The notes beneath the pieces are model-generated. The model had not been told where the DNA came from. It did not search any database and worked only from the letters and a program-made list of their open reading frames with translations. A stretch of DNA of 64,000 nucleotides from Hymenobacter citatus. GTDB lineage: Bacteria > Bacteroidota > Bacteroidia > Cytophagales > Hymenobacteraceae. Positions within the stretch are counted from its first letter, which is position 1, and each line of letters opens with the position of its first letter. The translations under genes were made by a program, and so were the position numbers. The stretch covers positions 248,001 through 312,000 of the forward strand of contig NZ_JACSCY010000002.1 in assembly GCF_014333615.1 (NCBI RefSeq), given 5' to 3'. This document shows, piece after piece, positions 25,849 to 34,108 of this stretch.

Positions 25849-27072
25849 TTACGGCGCAGGCTCCGGAGAATCGGCAGGAGAAGTTACGGCATCTGCTATA
25901 GCGTGCGTACGCATGATGTCTTCTAGCCGGATGGTGGCAGCGCTCCAGTTATAGTGAGTGCGCACAAACTGTAATCCTTGCTCAGCGAGGGTAGCGGCTG
26001 CTTCGGGGTAGGAGAGAAGTTGTATGATATGCGCGGCTAGGGCAACGGCGGTGTCGCCGATCAGTATCTGCTCGGTAGGAGTGCCGCGCAGTGCCGCGTT
26101 GGCCAGCGTAGTCGTGACGCAGGGTAGACGCATCGCCATGGCTTCCAGTAACTTGTTCTGTAGGCCAGTGCCCGTGCGCATGGGTGCTACAAACACCCTG
26201 GCGCCTGCGTAAGCAGTGCGGATATCGGGTAACCACCCACTGACCGTGACGCCTTCCGTGGCAAGTGCCAGCACGCGTGCGGTAGGGGTAGTGCCCGCAA
26301 TCAGGAGCCGAGCGTGTGGGTGTTGCCGGCGCACCAGCGGCAGAATTTCCTCGGCTAGAAACACGGCCGCATCTATATTAGGCGGGTAGGCCATGTTACC
26401 ACAGAATAACAGCTCGTATTCTTTGGGTGCCTTGGTAGGCTGAAAATGTGTGGTGTCGATGCCATTTAGCACCACCCGGATTTGCTGGCGTTGGGGGTGA
26501 TTGATGAGCTGGCGGTCTTGGTCGGAGATGATGGTATGCGCATGAAACCACTCGAAGACCAGCGCTTCGTAGCGCCGCAAACGCTGCGCCTCTAGCTGAA
26601 ACACAGGGCGTTGCCAGCGAGGTGACCGCGCCGCCCGGCGCGCTACCCCAGCCGAGAATACATCCATGTAGTCGAGCGTGCAGGGCAACTGCTGGTAGTG
26701 GGGGCGTAGGTACTCCGCCATCCGTATCAGCTGACAGTACACGTGGTCGGGCCGGAAAGTGTGGAGCAGCCGGGTAAGCAGCCGTTGTGCCGCCGGGTCC
26801 TGGAAGTATCCAATTTGCAAGGGTAGGGCACAGGCCAGCGCAGTGGCCAGGCCGCGGGCCATGCCAGCGCGGCGCAGGCGGTGCACATGCACGCCGCCTG
26901 CACAAAATGGGGCTACCTGTGCGTAGGAAGCCGCTGGTACGTCCTCATCGGTGAGAGCCAGCAGGCAAATGGTGTGGCGCTGGGCCAGCTCGCGCAGTTG
27001 GTAAAAGGCCCGCAGCTTATCGCCTTTGTCGAGGGGGTAGGGAAAACGAGACAGCAGAACCAGCAGCTTCAT
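25849..27072 (-). CDS. Glycosyltransferase, GT-B fold (family 4 type)
   Basis: This 407-residue protein, from the ATG at 27072, starts MKLLVLLSRFPYPLDKGDKLRAFYQLREL, a typical donor/acceptor N-domain start of GT4-type enzymes. The C-terminal Rossmann domain has ELLFCGNMAYPPNIDAAVFL, then VTVSGWLPDIRTAYAGARVFVAPMRTGTGLQNKLLEAMAMRLP, in which the glutamate in LLEAMA is the usual sugar-nucleotide contact. It probably adds a sugar to a surface polysaccharide or glycolipid. It follows the second glycosyltransferase by 11 bases, so the two are very likely one operon. The sugar and acceptor are unknown. Confidence 0.88.
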   Translation of the reverse strand: MKLLVLLSRFPYPLDKGDKLRAFYQLRELAQRHTICLLALTDEDVPAASYAQVAPFCAGGVHVHRLRRAGMARGLATALACALPLQIGYFQDPAAQRLLTRLLHTFRPDHVYCQLIRMAEYLRPHYQQLPCTLDYMDVFSAGVARRAARSPRWQRPVFQLEAQRLRRYEALVFEWFHAHTIISDQDRQLINHPQRQQIRVVLNGIDTTHFQPTKAPKEYELLFCGNMAYPPNIDAAVFLAEEILPLVRRQHPHARLLIAGTTPTARVLALATEGVTVSGWLPDIRTAYAGARVFVAPMRTGTGLQNKLLEAMAMRLPCVTTTLANAALRGTPTEQILIGDTAVALAAHIIQLLSYPEAAATLAEQGLQFVRTHYNWSAATIRLEDIMRTHAIADAVTSPADSPEPAP

Positions 27073-27083
27073 ACGCCGCAAAC

Positions 27084-28307
27084 TTACGCGCTTTCGCGCA
27101 GGCGGCCCAGGCTCTCGTATAATTGCAGAAAACGCTCAATCACTCGGCGGTTGTCGTAAAGGCGGGCAATAGTACGTTGTGCCTCACAGCCAATCTGTTG
27201 GTAGGGAAGCTCGCCTTCGTAGTAGGCCCGCAGCCGCGCCACCCACACTTGCGGCTCATCGCAGAGCAAAATGTCGTGTCCTTCGCGCACGGCAATGCCT
27301 TCGGACCCCAGGCCAGTACTTAAAATACACTTGCCCAGTGCCATGCCTTCAATAATCTTGATGCGCATGCCGCCGCCCGAGAGCAAGGGCACCAGCATCA
27401 GCTCGTACTGCTGCATGAAGTGGGCGGCCGACTCCACAAAGCCGTGCACGTGAATGTTGTCGCGGCCGTGGCGCTGCTGGATGCTGGGCGGCGTAGACTT
27501 GCCGGCCAGGTGCAGCTCCAGCTTGGGCAGCTGCTCGTGCACCTGCGGCCAGATGTTCGTCAGAAACCACTCTACGCCTTCGCGGTTGGGTAGCCAGTCG
27601 AGCGAGCCGATGATGCAGGCTGTGCGCGGCCGTGGGTGTTGGGTAGGATCGGGCGCCAGGCGCGTGGCATCTACGCCGGCCGGAATAAATGTAACCGGCT
27701 CGGGGCAGCCCAGTGCCAGCAGCCGACGCCGGTCAGGCTCCGTGATGGCGGCTGTGGCATCGAAACGGGGTAGGTAGTGGCGCTCAAATTGCTCTAGGCG
27801 CCGGGCCAGGTGGCGCAGATACCAGGCTTTTGCGAAGTTATATTCCCGTCCGGCCAACATCTGCCAAATCGTGTGTTCCACGTTGTGAGCCCGTAGTACC
27901 ACCGGCACATGGGGCGCCGCTCGTCGGATGGTATCGATATACCACGCTACAAACGTGCCTTCTACCTGCACTACGTCGATGGTTTCGGTGTGCAAAATTT
28001 TCGTGAGCTGTTCGGCAAGCGCCGGGCTCACGAAGCGCTCCACATTGTACGGAATGCTACCCAGCAGCAAGTTGCGCAGGGCACGGACAGGCCGCAGGCG
28101 CGTATCCACGGGCACCGTCACCAACCGTACGTTGGGGCCGAGATGGTGGAGTACATCGGTGGGCTGCGCATGCTTGGGCGTGTTGGCAGCCATTACCGTT
28201 ACGCGGTGCCCTGCCTGTGCCAATCCGGCTACCACATCATACATGGCAATGGCGCCCCCATCGTGGGGTGGGAACGGGACGCGCGGACAAAGTTGCAGGA
28301 TGTGCAA
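27084..28307 (-). CDS. Glycosyltransferase, GT-B fold (family 4 type)
   Basis: The protein starts MHILQLCPRVPFPPHDGGAIAMYD if the TTG at 28307 is used, giving 407 residues; this is the usual family beginning. The TTG at 28334 would place the start inside the promoter box TAGCTTTG (28332-28339), so it is less likely. The C-terminal domain contains TACIIGSLDWLPNREGVEWFL and LVPLLSGGGMRIKIIEGMALGK, with the conserved Glu of the donor-binding loop. It is the first gene of a two-gene glycosyltransferase operon, placed downstream of dnaG. Confidence 0.86.
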   Translation of the reverse strand: MHILQLCPRVPFPPHDGGAIAMYDVVAGLAQAGHRVTVMAANTPKHAQPTDVLHHLGPNVRLVTVPVDTRLRPVRALRNLLLGSIPYNVERFVSPALAEQLTKILHTETIDVVQVEGTFVAWYIDTIRRAAPHVPVVLRAHNVEHTIWQMLAGREYNFAKAWYLRHLARRLEQFERHYLPRFDATAAITEPDRRRLLALGCPEPVTFIPAGVDATRLAPDPTQHPRPRTACIIGSLDWLPNREGVEWFLTNIWPQVHEQLPKLELHLAGKSTPPSIQQRHGRDNIHVHGFVESAAHFMQQYELMLVPLLSGGGMRIKIIEGMALGKCILSTGLGSEGIAVREGHDILLCDEPQVWVARLRAYYEGELPYQQIGCEAQRTIARLYDNRRVIERFLQLYESLGRLRESA

Positions 28308-28331
28308 GGGTAGGAAGGTAGAGTAAGCCGA

Positions 28332-28339
28332 CAAAGCTA
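28332..28339 (-). promoter_or_regulatory. -7 box (TAGCTTTG) of the glycosyltransferase operon
   Basis: On the minus strand TAGCTTTG matches TAnnTTTG and ends 25 bases before the TTG start at 28307. Its TAG is also the stop codon of the small cysteine-rich frame at 28337-28432. No good -33 TTTG was found. Confidence 0.4.
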
Positions 28340-28432
28340 CAAAGAAGCCAAAGGCATTCCCGGCCCGAACTCAATCAAATTGTGACACGCACCACAGGCG
28401 CCGACGTAGCATTTCTTACGGTTGCGGGCCAT
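28337..28432 (-). CDS. Possible cysteine-rich microprotein (31 aa)
   Basis: Between dnaG and the glycosyltransferase operon is a frame that reads MARNRKKCYVGACGACHNLI and then EFGPGMPLASL. It has three cysteines in a C-x4-C-x2-C-H pattern after a basic start, and its codons look native. The frame stays open upstream through SAYSWLQLVFWMARN into the end of dnaG, so a non-ATG start could give a slightly longer, Trp-rich protein. It could be a small metal-binding protein or simply open by chance. There is no family I recognise. Confidence 0.3.
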   Translation of the reverse strand: MARNRKKCYVGACGACHNLIEFGPGMPLASL

Positions 28433-28463
28433 CCAAAAGACCAACTGCAACCAGGAGTAGGCG

Positions 28464-30503
28464 CTACGCCCGGCGCGGAATAACAGTGCCCAAATGGCTG
28501 GCAAGCTCATTATCAAGCCGTTTGTAGAGCATCAGGGCTTCCAGAATTTTATCAACGGCGGCCGGGTCGGTGGCGTCGCGCAGCTCTTGTTGCAACTGGT
28601 CTAGCTCGCGCTGCACGGTTTCTTTTTTCAGGCGCAGCAGGGCGTTGTCGCAAGCAATTTGCAGCTGGTCCAGCTCGCGGGGCACGTAAATCTGGTGGGT
28701 GCTCCAGTTGGGACTCAGCTCGTACTTCTCCGTCGCCAGGTCGCTCACCAGGGCCCGAATGTCGCCGCGGCTGTGCTGGATGAAGTGGCGCACGTCGGGC
28801 CAGCGGCCCTCGTTCATTTCTTCCTGGCAGAGGTGCAGCAAATCGGCGTAGATGGGTGTGCGCAAGGGCGTTTCCTCTAGCTGCGCCAGCAGGTAGTGCG
28901 CTACCGTTACCTCGGGTTGCAATAATTGAGGCGCGTAGAGCAAAAGCAGCCGCACAATTTCCCGCTCGCACACGGCTAGCACGTCTTCGATAGGCTCTAT
29001 TTCTTCCTTGGGTGTGGCGGCACCCAGCTCCTCGGGAGTAGCGCCGTACATTAGCATCTCGGCAGCTTCCTCGTCGGAAAGGGGAAGGGCCGGGGCGGCG
29101 GATTGCTGCCGGCCAGGGGTAGGCAGGGCCGATGGGGTAGGGGCCGCCGGGCTACCCCCGGGCGCCTTGCCCGAGGCCGTGCGCACCAGCTTGTTGTACT
29201 CCGTAATCAGCACCTGCTCATCAATGCTGAACGCGGCGCTGGTTTGCTGCAAAAACACCTGCCGCTTGATGGGGTCGGGCACTTTGGCTATGCTCTGGAG
29301 CACGTCGCGGATGGCCTCGGCCTTCTTCACGGGGTCTTGCGCCGCCTCGCGGGCTACCAGCTTGGTTTTGAAGCTGATGAAATCCTGGCTTTGCTGGTCG
29401 AGGTGTTCCTGGAAGCGCTGGTCGCCTACCTTGCGGATGTAGCTGTCGGGGTCGTCGCCGTCCGGGAATAGCACCACGCGCACGTTCAAGCCGCCTTCCA
29501 GCAGCATATCCACCCCCCGCAACGAGGCTTTGATACCGGCCGCGTCGCCGTCGTAGAGCACCGTCACGTTATCCGAATAGCGCTTGATGAGGCGAATCTG
29601 CCCGTCGGTGAGCGAGGTGCCCGACGACGCCACCACGTTCTTTATGCCGCCCTGGTGCAGGCTCAGCACGTCGAGGTAGCCTTCTACCAGGTAGCACACT
29701 TCCTCCGTGCGGATGGCTTGCCGCGCCTGGTACAGCCCGTAGAGGATATCCGACTTATGGTAAATCTCCGACTCCGGCGAGTTCAGGTACTTGGCCGTCT
29801 TGTCGTTGGGCTTGAGCGTGCGTGCCCCGAAGCCCACCACGCGCCCCGAGATATTATGAATCGGGAACATCACGCGCCCCCGGAATCGGTCGTAGCGGCG
29901 GCCGGTGTCCTGGCCCGCGTCGTCGGTGCGGGTCACCACGAGGCCGGTTTTTTCCAGGTACTTGCGGTCGTAGCCGGCCTGTTCGGCAGTTTTCAGCAGG
30001 TCGTCCCACTGGTCGAGGGAGTAGCCCAACTCGAAGGTGGTAATCGTAGTCTGATTCAGGCCGCGCTGGCGCAGGTAGCTTAGCCCAATGCCCTGGCCCT
30101 CATCTGATTTCAGCAGCAACTTGTGGTAGTGGTCTTTGGCCCAGCTCGAAATGATGTATTGCGAATCCTTCTCGTTCTGGGCCAGCTGCTGCTCGGGCGT
30201 TTTTTCTTCCTCCTGAACGTCGATGCCATATTTCTTCGCCAAGTACTTCAGCGCCTCCACATAGCTGGTGCCCTCAATATCCATGATGAACTGCACCACC
30301 CCGCCAGCCTTGCCGCACCCAAAGCACTTATACAGGCCCTTGGCCGGCGCCACCGAGAAGCTGGGCGACTTCTCGTGGTGAAACGGGCAGCATGCCCACA
30401 GATTCTGGCCTTTCTTTTTCAGGGGTACAAAATCGCCTACCACCTCCACAATGTCGGCGTGGTGGATGATCTGATCAACGGTTTCTTTCGGGATGCGGGC
30501 CAT
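28464..30503 (-). CDS. dnaG: DNA primase
   Basis: This is a 679-residue primase that makes RNA primers at the replication fork. The N-terminal CHC2 zinc finger is at residues 39-63 (C39, H42, C60, C63, within CPFHHEKSPSF and YKCFGCGKAGG). The TOPRIM catalytic domain begins near residue 265 with VCYLVEGYLDVLSLHQGG and includes VTVLYDGDAAGIKAS and FPDGDDPDSY. A Pro/Ala-rich linker (about 440-470) leads to the C-terminal helicase-interaction region. A TATCTTTG box is 7 bases before the ATG. The glycosyltransferases lie downstream on the same strand. Confidence 0.96.
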   Translation of the reverse strand: MARIPKETVDQIIHHADIVEVVGDFVPLKKKGQNLWACCPFHHEKSPSFSVAPAKGLYKCFGCGKAGGVVQFIMDIEGTSYVEALKYLAKKYGIDVQEEEKTPEQQLAQNEKDSQYIISSWAKDHYHKLLLKSDEGQGIGLSYLRQRGLNQTTITTFELGYSLDQWDDLLKTAEQAGYDRKYLEKTGLVVTRTDDAGQDTGRRYDRFRGRVMFPIHNISGRVVGFGARTLKPNDKTAKYLNSPESEIYHKSDILYGLYQARQAIRTEEVCYLVEGYLDVLSLHQGGIKNVVASSGTSLTDGQIRLIKRYSDNVTVLYDGDAAGIKASLRGVDMLLEGGLNVRVVLFPDGDDPDSYIRKVGDQRFQEHLDQQSQDFISFKTKLVAREAAQDPVKKAEAIRDVLQSIAKVPDPIKRQVFLQQTSAAFSIDEQVLITEYNKLVRTASGKAPGGSPAAPTPSALPTPGRQQSAAPALPLSDEEAAEMLMYGATPEELGAATPKEEIEPIEDVLAVCEREIVRLLLLYAPQLLQPEVTVAHYLLAQLEETPLRTPIYADLLHLCQEEMNEGRWPDVRHFIQHSRGDIRALVSDLATEKYELSPNWSTHQIYVPRELDQLQIACDNALLRLKKETVQRELDQLQQELRDATDPAAVDKILEALMLYKRLDNELASHLGTVIPRRA

Positions 30504-30510
30504 AGGGTAG

Positions 30511-30518
30511 CAAAGATA
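30511..30518 (-). promoter_or_regulatory. -7 box (TATCTTTG) of dnaG
   Basis: This exact match to TAnnTTTG on the minus strand ends 7 bases before the dnaG ATG. The -33 region would fall inside a perfect 20-bp hairpin (30519-30563). Confidence 0.45.
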
Positions 30519-30563
30519 ACACGGCTTCGCGGCGGCTCAGGTGGAGCCGCCGCGAAGCCGTGT
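30519..30563. repeat. Perfect 20-bp hairpin upstream of dnaG
   Basis: The arms 30519-30538 and 30544-30563 are exact reverse complements with a 5-base loop, very GC-rich. It lies between the GIN-domain gene stop (30606) and the dnaG promoter box. There is no T run. It may end the upstream transcript in a factor-dependent way, or it may affect dnaG transcription. Confidence 0.85.
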
Positions 30564-30605
30564 ATACGGATGTATTGCCAAGTGTTCCGGGCGCTGCCCG
30601 GCAGC

Positions 30606-31265
30606 TTACTTGCGGTTGTGAATATCACTGCTACCCGACGCCCGCGACGACAGCTTCACGGCCGATACATAGGCGTCGCTGCTGCCGCTGGCTTGCACGC
30701 TGGCCTGCTGGCTCACCAGCTTAGCGGCGTGGTAGTCGCTGCTGCCACTGATCTGTACCTGCTGGCGCTCTACCTGGCCGGTGAGGTATACGTCGCTTGC
30801 CCCGGAGGCCTGCACGTTCAGGCTTTTGGCGTTCAGTTGAAGGGTCACGTCGCTGGCGCCGCTGGCCTGAATCGCGAAGTTGTCGGCCGTGAAGGGCGTT
30901 TTGCCCTTCACATCGGTGGCGCCGCTCAGCTTCAGGGCCGTCAGGCTGGAGCAGGTAATGTAGACTTTTACCCCGTTCTTTTCGCCGTTCAGTAGGTTGC
31001 GAAGGGCGGCGGTCATGCCCTCACTTTCGCGGTAGATGCGCAGCACGCCGTTGCGCACTTCGGTTTTGATGTACGCTTGCGCTTCCTCAGGCGCTTCCAC
31101 CACCACGCTTGTCTGTGGGCCCTGCGTCAGGTAAATGGTAGTAGCCCCGCTAGCCTCCAGCTGGGTGAAAGCTTCGAGTGAGCGGTCTTGTTTGGTTTGC
31201 GCAACGGCTGAGGTAGCGAGCAAGCCCAGAACCAACATCCAGAGAGTGAGTGCAAAGAGTTTCAT
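30606..31265 (-). CDS. Secreted head-GIN domain protein (DUF2807)
   Basis: This 219-residue protein has a signal peptide (residues 1-23, ending SAVAQ). The mature part is a right-handed beta-helix of short repeats with recurring Ser-Gly-Ala/Ser-Ser-Asp turns (ASGASDVTLQL, ASGASDVYLTG, ISGSSDYHAA, ASGSSDAYVS, ASGSSDIHNRK). This is the signature of the DUF2807 / head-GIN family, common in Bacteroidota as periplasmic proteins of unknown role. The ATG at 31265 is preferred because the earlier frame to 31355 has no signal peptide at its start. It is monocistronic and divergent from mrp. Confidence 0.9.
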   Translation of the reverse strand: MKLFALTLWMLVLGLLATSAVAQTKQDRSLEAFTQLEASGATTIYLTQGPQTSVVVEAPEEAQAYIKTEVRNGVLRIYRESEGMTAALRNLLNGEKNGVKVYITCSSLTALKLSGATDVKGKTPFTADNFAIQASGASDVTLQLNAKSLNVQASGASDVYLTGQVERQQVQISGSSDYHAAKLVSQQASVQASGSSDAYVSAVKLSSRASGSSDIHNRK

Positions 31266-31376
31266 GGCGAAGAAGGGTGTATAGGTTGTCGATTGAAAGG
31301 GTAGATGTGTGGTTGCCATTTTTGGTTGCCTGAGTCCCGTAAAAAGGTAGGGCAACTTCCGCCCGCGTTTCTGGGT

Positions 31377-31384
31377 TATCTTTG
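31377..31384 (+). promoter_or_regulatory. -7 box (TATCTTTG) of mrp
   Basis: This exact TAnnTTTG box lies 22 bases before the ATG at 31407. It sits downstream of the alternative start at 31305, which supports the ATG at 31407. Confidence 0.5.
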
Positions 31385-31406
31385 CACCTCGGAAACACTC
31401 CTACTT

Positions 31407-32507
31407 ATGGCTATTACTACCGAAGACGTCCTAAAAGCCCTCAGCTACGTCGAAGAACCGGATTTGGGCAAAGACCTCGTGACCCTCAATATGGTGGAGG
31501 ACGTGCAGGTAGACGGCAAAAATGTGTCGTTCACCGTCGTGCTCACTACCCCCGCCTGCCCGCTTAAAGAGCTGATTCACAACGCCTGCGTGCGCGCCGT
31601 GCATACGATGGTCGACAAAGACGCGGAGGTGAAGATCAACATGACCTCGCGCGTGACCACCATGCGCCAGAACCGCGACATCCTGCCCGGCGTGAAAAAT
31701 ATCATCGCCATTGCCTCTGGCAAAGGCGGGGTAGGCAAGAGCACCGTCACGGCCAACCTGGCCCTGGCCCTGGCCCGCACCGGCGCAAGGGTAGGCCTGG
31801 TCGACGCCGATATTTCCGGGCCCAGCATGCCGTTGATGTTTGGCGTGGAAGATGCCCGTCCGCACGTATTTCAGGGCCCCGACGGCCGCAACCTGATTCA
31901 GCCCATTGAGCGCTACGGCGTGAAGCTAATGAGTATTGGCTTCCTGGCCCCGGCCGAGTCGGCCATTGTGTGGCGCGGCCCGATGGCGTCGTCGGCGCTC
32001 AAGCAGTTCATTACAGAAGTCGACTGGGGCGAACTGGACTACCTGCTACTCGATATGCCCCCCGGCACCTCCGACATTCACCTGACCATGGTGCAAACCG
32101 TGCCCGTCACGGGTTCCCTCATCGTGACCACGCCGCAAAAAGTGGCCCTGGCCGATGCTGAGAAGGGCTTGCAGATGTTCCGCCTACCCCAAATCAACGT
32201 GCCCGTGCTGGGCGTGGTGGAAAATATGGCGTGGTTTACGCCCGCCGAATTACCCGATAACAAATACTTCATCTTCGGCGAAGGCGGCGGCGCGGCCCTG
32301 GCCGATAAGCACGGTGTGGCCCTGCTGGGCCAGATTCCGCTGGTGCAGAGCATCCGCGAAAACGGCGACCAGGGTACACCCGCCATTTTGCAGGAAGGCA
32401 CGGCCGTGGCCGCTACCTTCGAGCAGCTGGCTGAGGAGCTGGCCCGTCAGGTGAGTATCCGCAACGCCGTGGCACCGCGCACCAATGTGGTGCAGATGAA
32501 CTCCTAA
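31407..32507 (+). CDS. mrp: Iron-sulfur cluster carrier protein Mrp/ApbC (NBP35-like ATPase)
   Basis: This is a 366-residue cytoplasmic P-loop ATPase that carries Fe-S clusters to target enzymes. An N-terminal MIP18/DUF59 domain (residues 1-90) contains the TTPACPLKELI motif. The ParA-like domain has the deviant Walker A SGKGGVGKST (about residue 108), LVDADISGPSMP and DYLLLDMPPGTSDIHLT. The expected C-terminal Cys-x-x-Cys cluster ligand pair of some homologues is not obvious here. The NifU-type gene follows 55 bases downstream on the same strand, which fits a shared Fe-S role. Confidence 0.93.
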   Translation: MAITTEDVLKALSYVEEPDLGKDLVTLNMVEDVQVDGKNVSFTVVLTTPACPLKELIHNACVRAVHTMVDKDAEVKINMTSRVTTMRQNRDILPGVKNIIAIASGKGGVGKSTVTANLALALARTGARVGLVDADISGPSMPLMFGVEDARPHVFQGPDGRNLIQPIERYGVKLMSIGFLAPAESAIVWRGPMASSALKQFITEVDWGELDYLLLDMPPGTSDIHLTMVQTVPVTGSLIVTTPQKVALADAEKGLQMFRLPQINVPVLGVVENMAWFTPAELPDNKYFIFGEGGGAALADKHGVALLGQIPLVQSIRENGDQGTPAILQEGTAVAATFEQLAEELARQVSIRNAVAPRTNVVQMNS

Positions 32508-32562
32508 CCCGGTATCCGAATATTTTTTCGAACTTCGCGGACCGCCCACTTGTATAGTTAGT

Positions 32563-32898
32563 ATGACGCATACCCCCACTATTGCCGACCATCCGCTGTT
32601 GCCGCGCATCGAGCAGGCCCTGGATGGCATCCGCCCCTACCTGGCCGCCGACGGAGGCAACGTGCGCGTGCTCGACATTACCGACGATATGGTGTTGCAA
32701 CTGGAACTGCTAGGCGCCTGCGGCACCTGCCCCATGTCGCCGATGACACTGAAAGCCGGCGTAGAGGAATCGGTAAAGAAAGCCGTACCGGAAATTCGCT
32801 CGGTGCAGGCCATCAACTCTACGCCCATGGCCGAACAGCCCGCTGGCCAGACCGGCCACCCGCTGCCGCCCACGCCCGTGCCTACCCCAGAATTTTAG
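32563..32898 (+). CDS. NifU-like Fe-S scaffold domain protein
   Basis: This 111-residue protein has the NifU C-terminal domain: IRPYLAADGGNVRVLDI (about residues 24-40) and LELLGACGTCPMSPMTLKAGVEESVKKAVPEI, with the two-cysteine CGTC motif that binds a transferable Fe-S cluster. The last 25 residues form a Pro-rich tail. It lies downstream of mrp in the same direction, so both probably act in Fe-S cluster assembly or delivery. An intrinsic terminator follows at 32921-32958. Confidence 0.92.
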   Translation: MTHTPTIADHPLLPRIEQALDGIRPYLAADGGNVRVLDITDDMVLQLELLGACGTCPMSPMTLKAGVEESVKKAVPEIRSVQAINSTPMAEQPAGQTGHPLPPTPVPTPEF

Positions 32899-32920
32899 CA
32901 TTCCTGCTATTGGCTTATAA

Positions 32921-32958
32921 AACAGCGCCAGCTTTCTACGCAGAAAGCTGGCGCTGTT
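32921..32958 (+). terminator. Terminator after the mrp/nifU-type pair
   Basis: A perfect 17-bp stem (32921-32937 with 32942-32958) around a 4-base loop, followed by a T-rich stretch. Confidence 0.8.
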
Positions 32959-32994
32959 TGTTTATAGCATTATATCTGTCTGTATTTCTTCGCT

Positions 32995-33113
32995 TGTCAT
33001 CCTGAGCTTGCGAAGGACCTTCTCACAGTAGAACGAGTCGTTGAAACGTCTATCGTTCATGCGTGAGAAGGTCCTTCATCACTGGCTTAATGCGCCACAT
33101 GTTCAGGATGACA
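32995..33113. repeat. Intergenic inverted repeat, TGTCATCCTGAG type (copy 2)
   Basis: TGTCATCCTGAGCTTGCGAA at the left and TTCAGGATGACA at the right bound the element. In the right arm the expected CGCAAGCT is replaced by about 25 unrelated bases, so the arms no longer pair fully. It sits after the terminator of the nifU-type gene and before the ADP-ribosylglycohydrolase start. Confidence 0.85.
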
Positions 33114-33151
33114 GATGTAAAAGGATAACTAAACGAATTGCAATAAGTACT

Positions 33152-34108
33152 ATGACAACTATTTCTACCCTGGAATTCCAGATTCGCGCCGCCTTACTTG
33201 GTCTGGCCGTAGGCGACGCGCTGGGTGTGCCCGTAGAGTTTGAAAGTCGTGCCCGCCGCAAGCTCGACCCGGTAGTAACTATGCGAGATTACGGCACCCA
33301 CCAGCAGCCCGCCGGCACCTGGTCCGACGATGCCTCGCTGACGTTCTGCCTAGCCGAGGCCATTGCCGATGGCTACACGGTGCAGAAAGTGGCCCAAAAC
33401 AGCGTCCGTTGGTACTCCGAAAATTTCTGGACGCCGCACGGCCGCGTGTTCGATATTGGCATTACCACAAGGGAGGCGCTGCAACGACTGCACACTGAGA
33501 AAAACCTGCTTTTCGCGGGCGGCACCGACGAATATAGCAACGGCAACGGTGCCCTAATGCGCATTCTGCCGCTGGCCTTTTACCGGCTGGACGCCCCCGT
33601 GACAGAGCGTTTTTGGCTGATACGGGAAGTGTCGGCCATTACGCACGGGCACATGCGCTCGGCGGTAGCGTGCCTGCTATGCCTGGAAATGGCTAGGCAT
33701 CTCCTCGCTGACTTGACGCCCGCCGCGGCCTATCAGCGTCTGTGTCAGGAGGCGCCCGCGCAGCTTCAGGCGTTGCGCATTCCAACGCAGGAAGTGCAGC
33801 ATTTTCAGATCGTGCTAAGTGGCCGCCTACCCGACTTACCCGCACAAAGCATCAATAGCGGCGGCTACGTGCTGCACACGCTGGAAGCGGCGCTATGGTG
33901 CCTGCTGCGCCACGAAACCTACGCCGAAACGGTGCTAGCCGCCGTCAACCTCGGCGACGATACCGATACGACCGGGGCGGTAGCGGGCGGCTTGGCGGGG
34001 CTGTATTATGGCGAAGCGGCTATTCCGGTGGAGTGGCTGCAAGTGCTGGCGCGCCGTGCGGATATTGAAGCGTTGTGCCGCCGGATGGCGCAGGCTATTC
34101 AGCGCTGA
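33152..34108 (+). CDS. ADP-ribosylglycohydrolase family protein (DraG type)
   Basis: This 318-residue cytoplasmic hydrolase removes ADP-ribose from modified proteins or small molecules using two metal ions. The N-terminal GLAVGDALGVPVEF and GTWSDDASLTFCLAEA carry the first metal ligands. A later NLGDDTDTTGAVAGGLAGLYYG motif (about residues 272-293) carries the second set. The length is typical. The ATG at 33152 is chosen because the earlier frame (33041) starts inside an inverted repeat. It overlaps the end of the convergent DoxX gene by 10 bases. Confidence 0.92.
   Translation: MTTISTLEFQIRAALLGLAVGDALGVPVEFESRARRKLDPVVTMRDYGTHQQPAGTWSDDASLTFCLAEAIADGYTVQKVAQNSVRWYSENFWTPHGRVFDIGITTREALQRLHTEKNLLFAGGTDEYSNGNGALMRILPLAFYRLDAPVTERFWLIREVSAITHGHMRSAVACLLCLEMARHLLADLTPAAAYQRLCQEAPAQLQALRIPTQEVQHFQIVLSGRLPDLPAQSINSGGYVLHTLEAALWCLLRHETYAETVLAAVNLGDDTDTTGAVAGGLAGLYYGEAAIPVEWLQVLARRADIEALCRRMAQAIQR

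Noticed and set aside
30123..30995. 290-residue plus-strand frame across dnaG start and GIN gene
   Set aside because: It crosses the dnaG promoter, a hairpin and two real genes on the other strand; no motif supports it.
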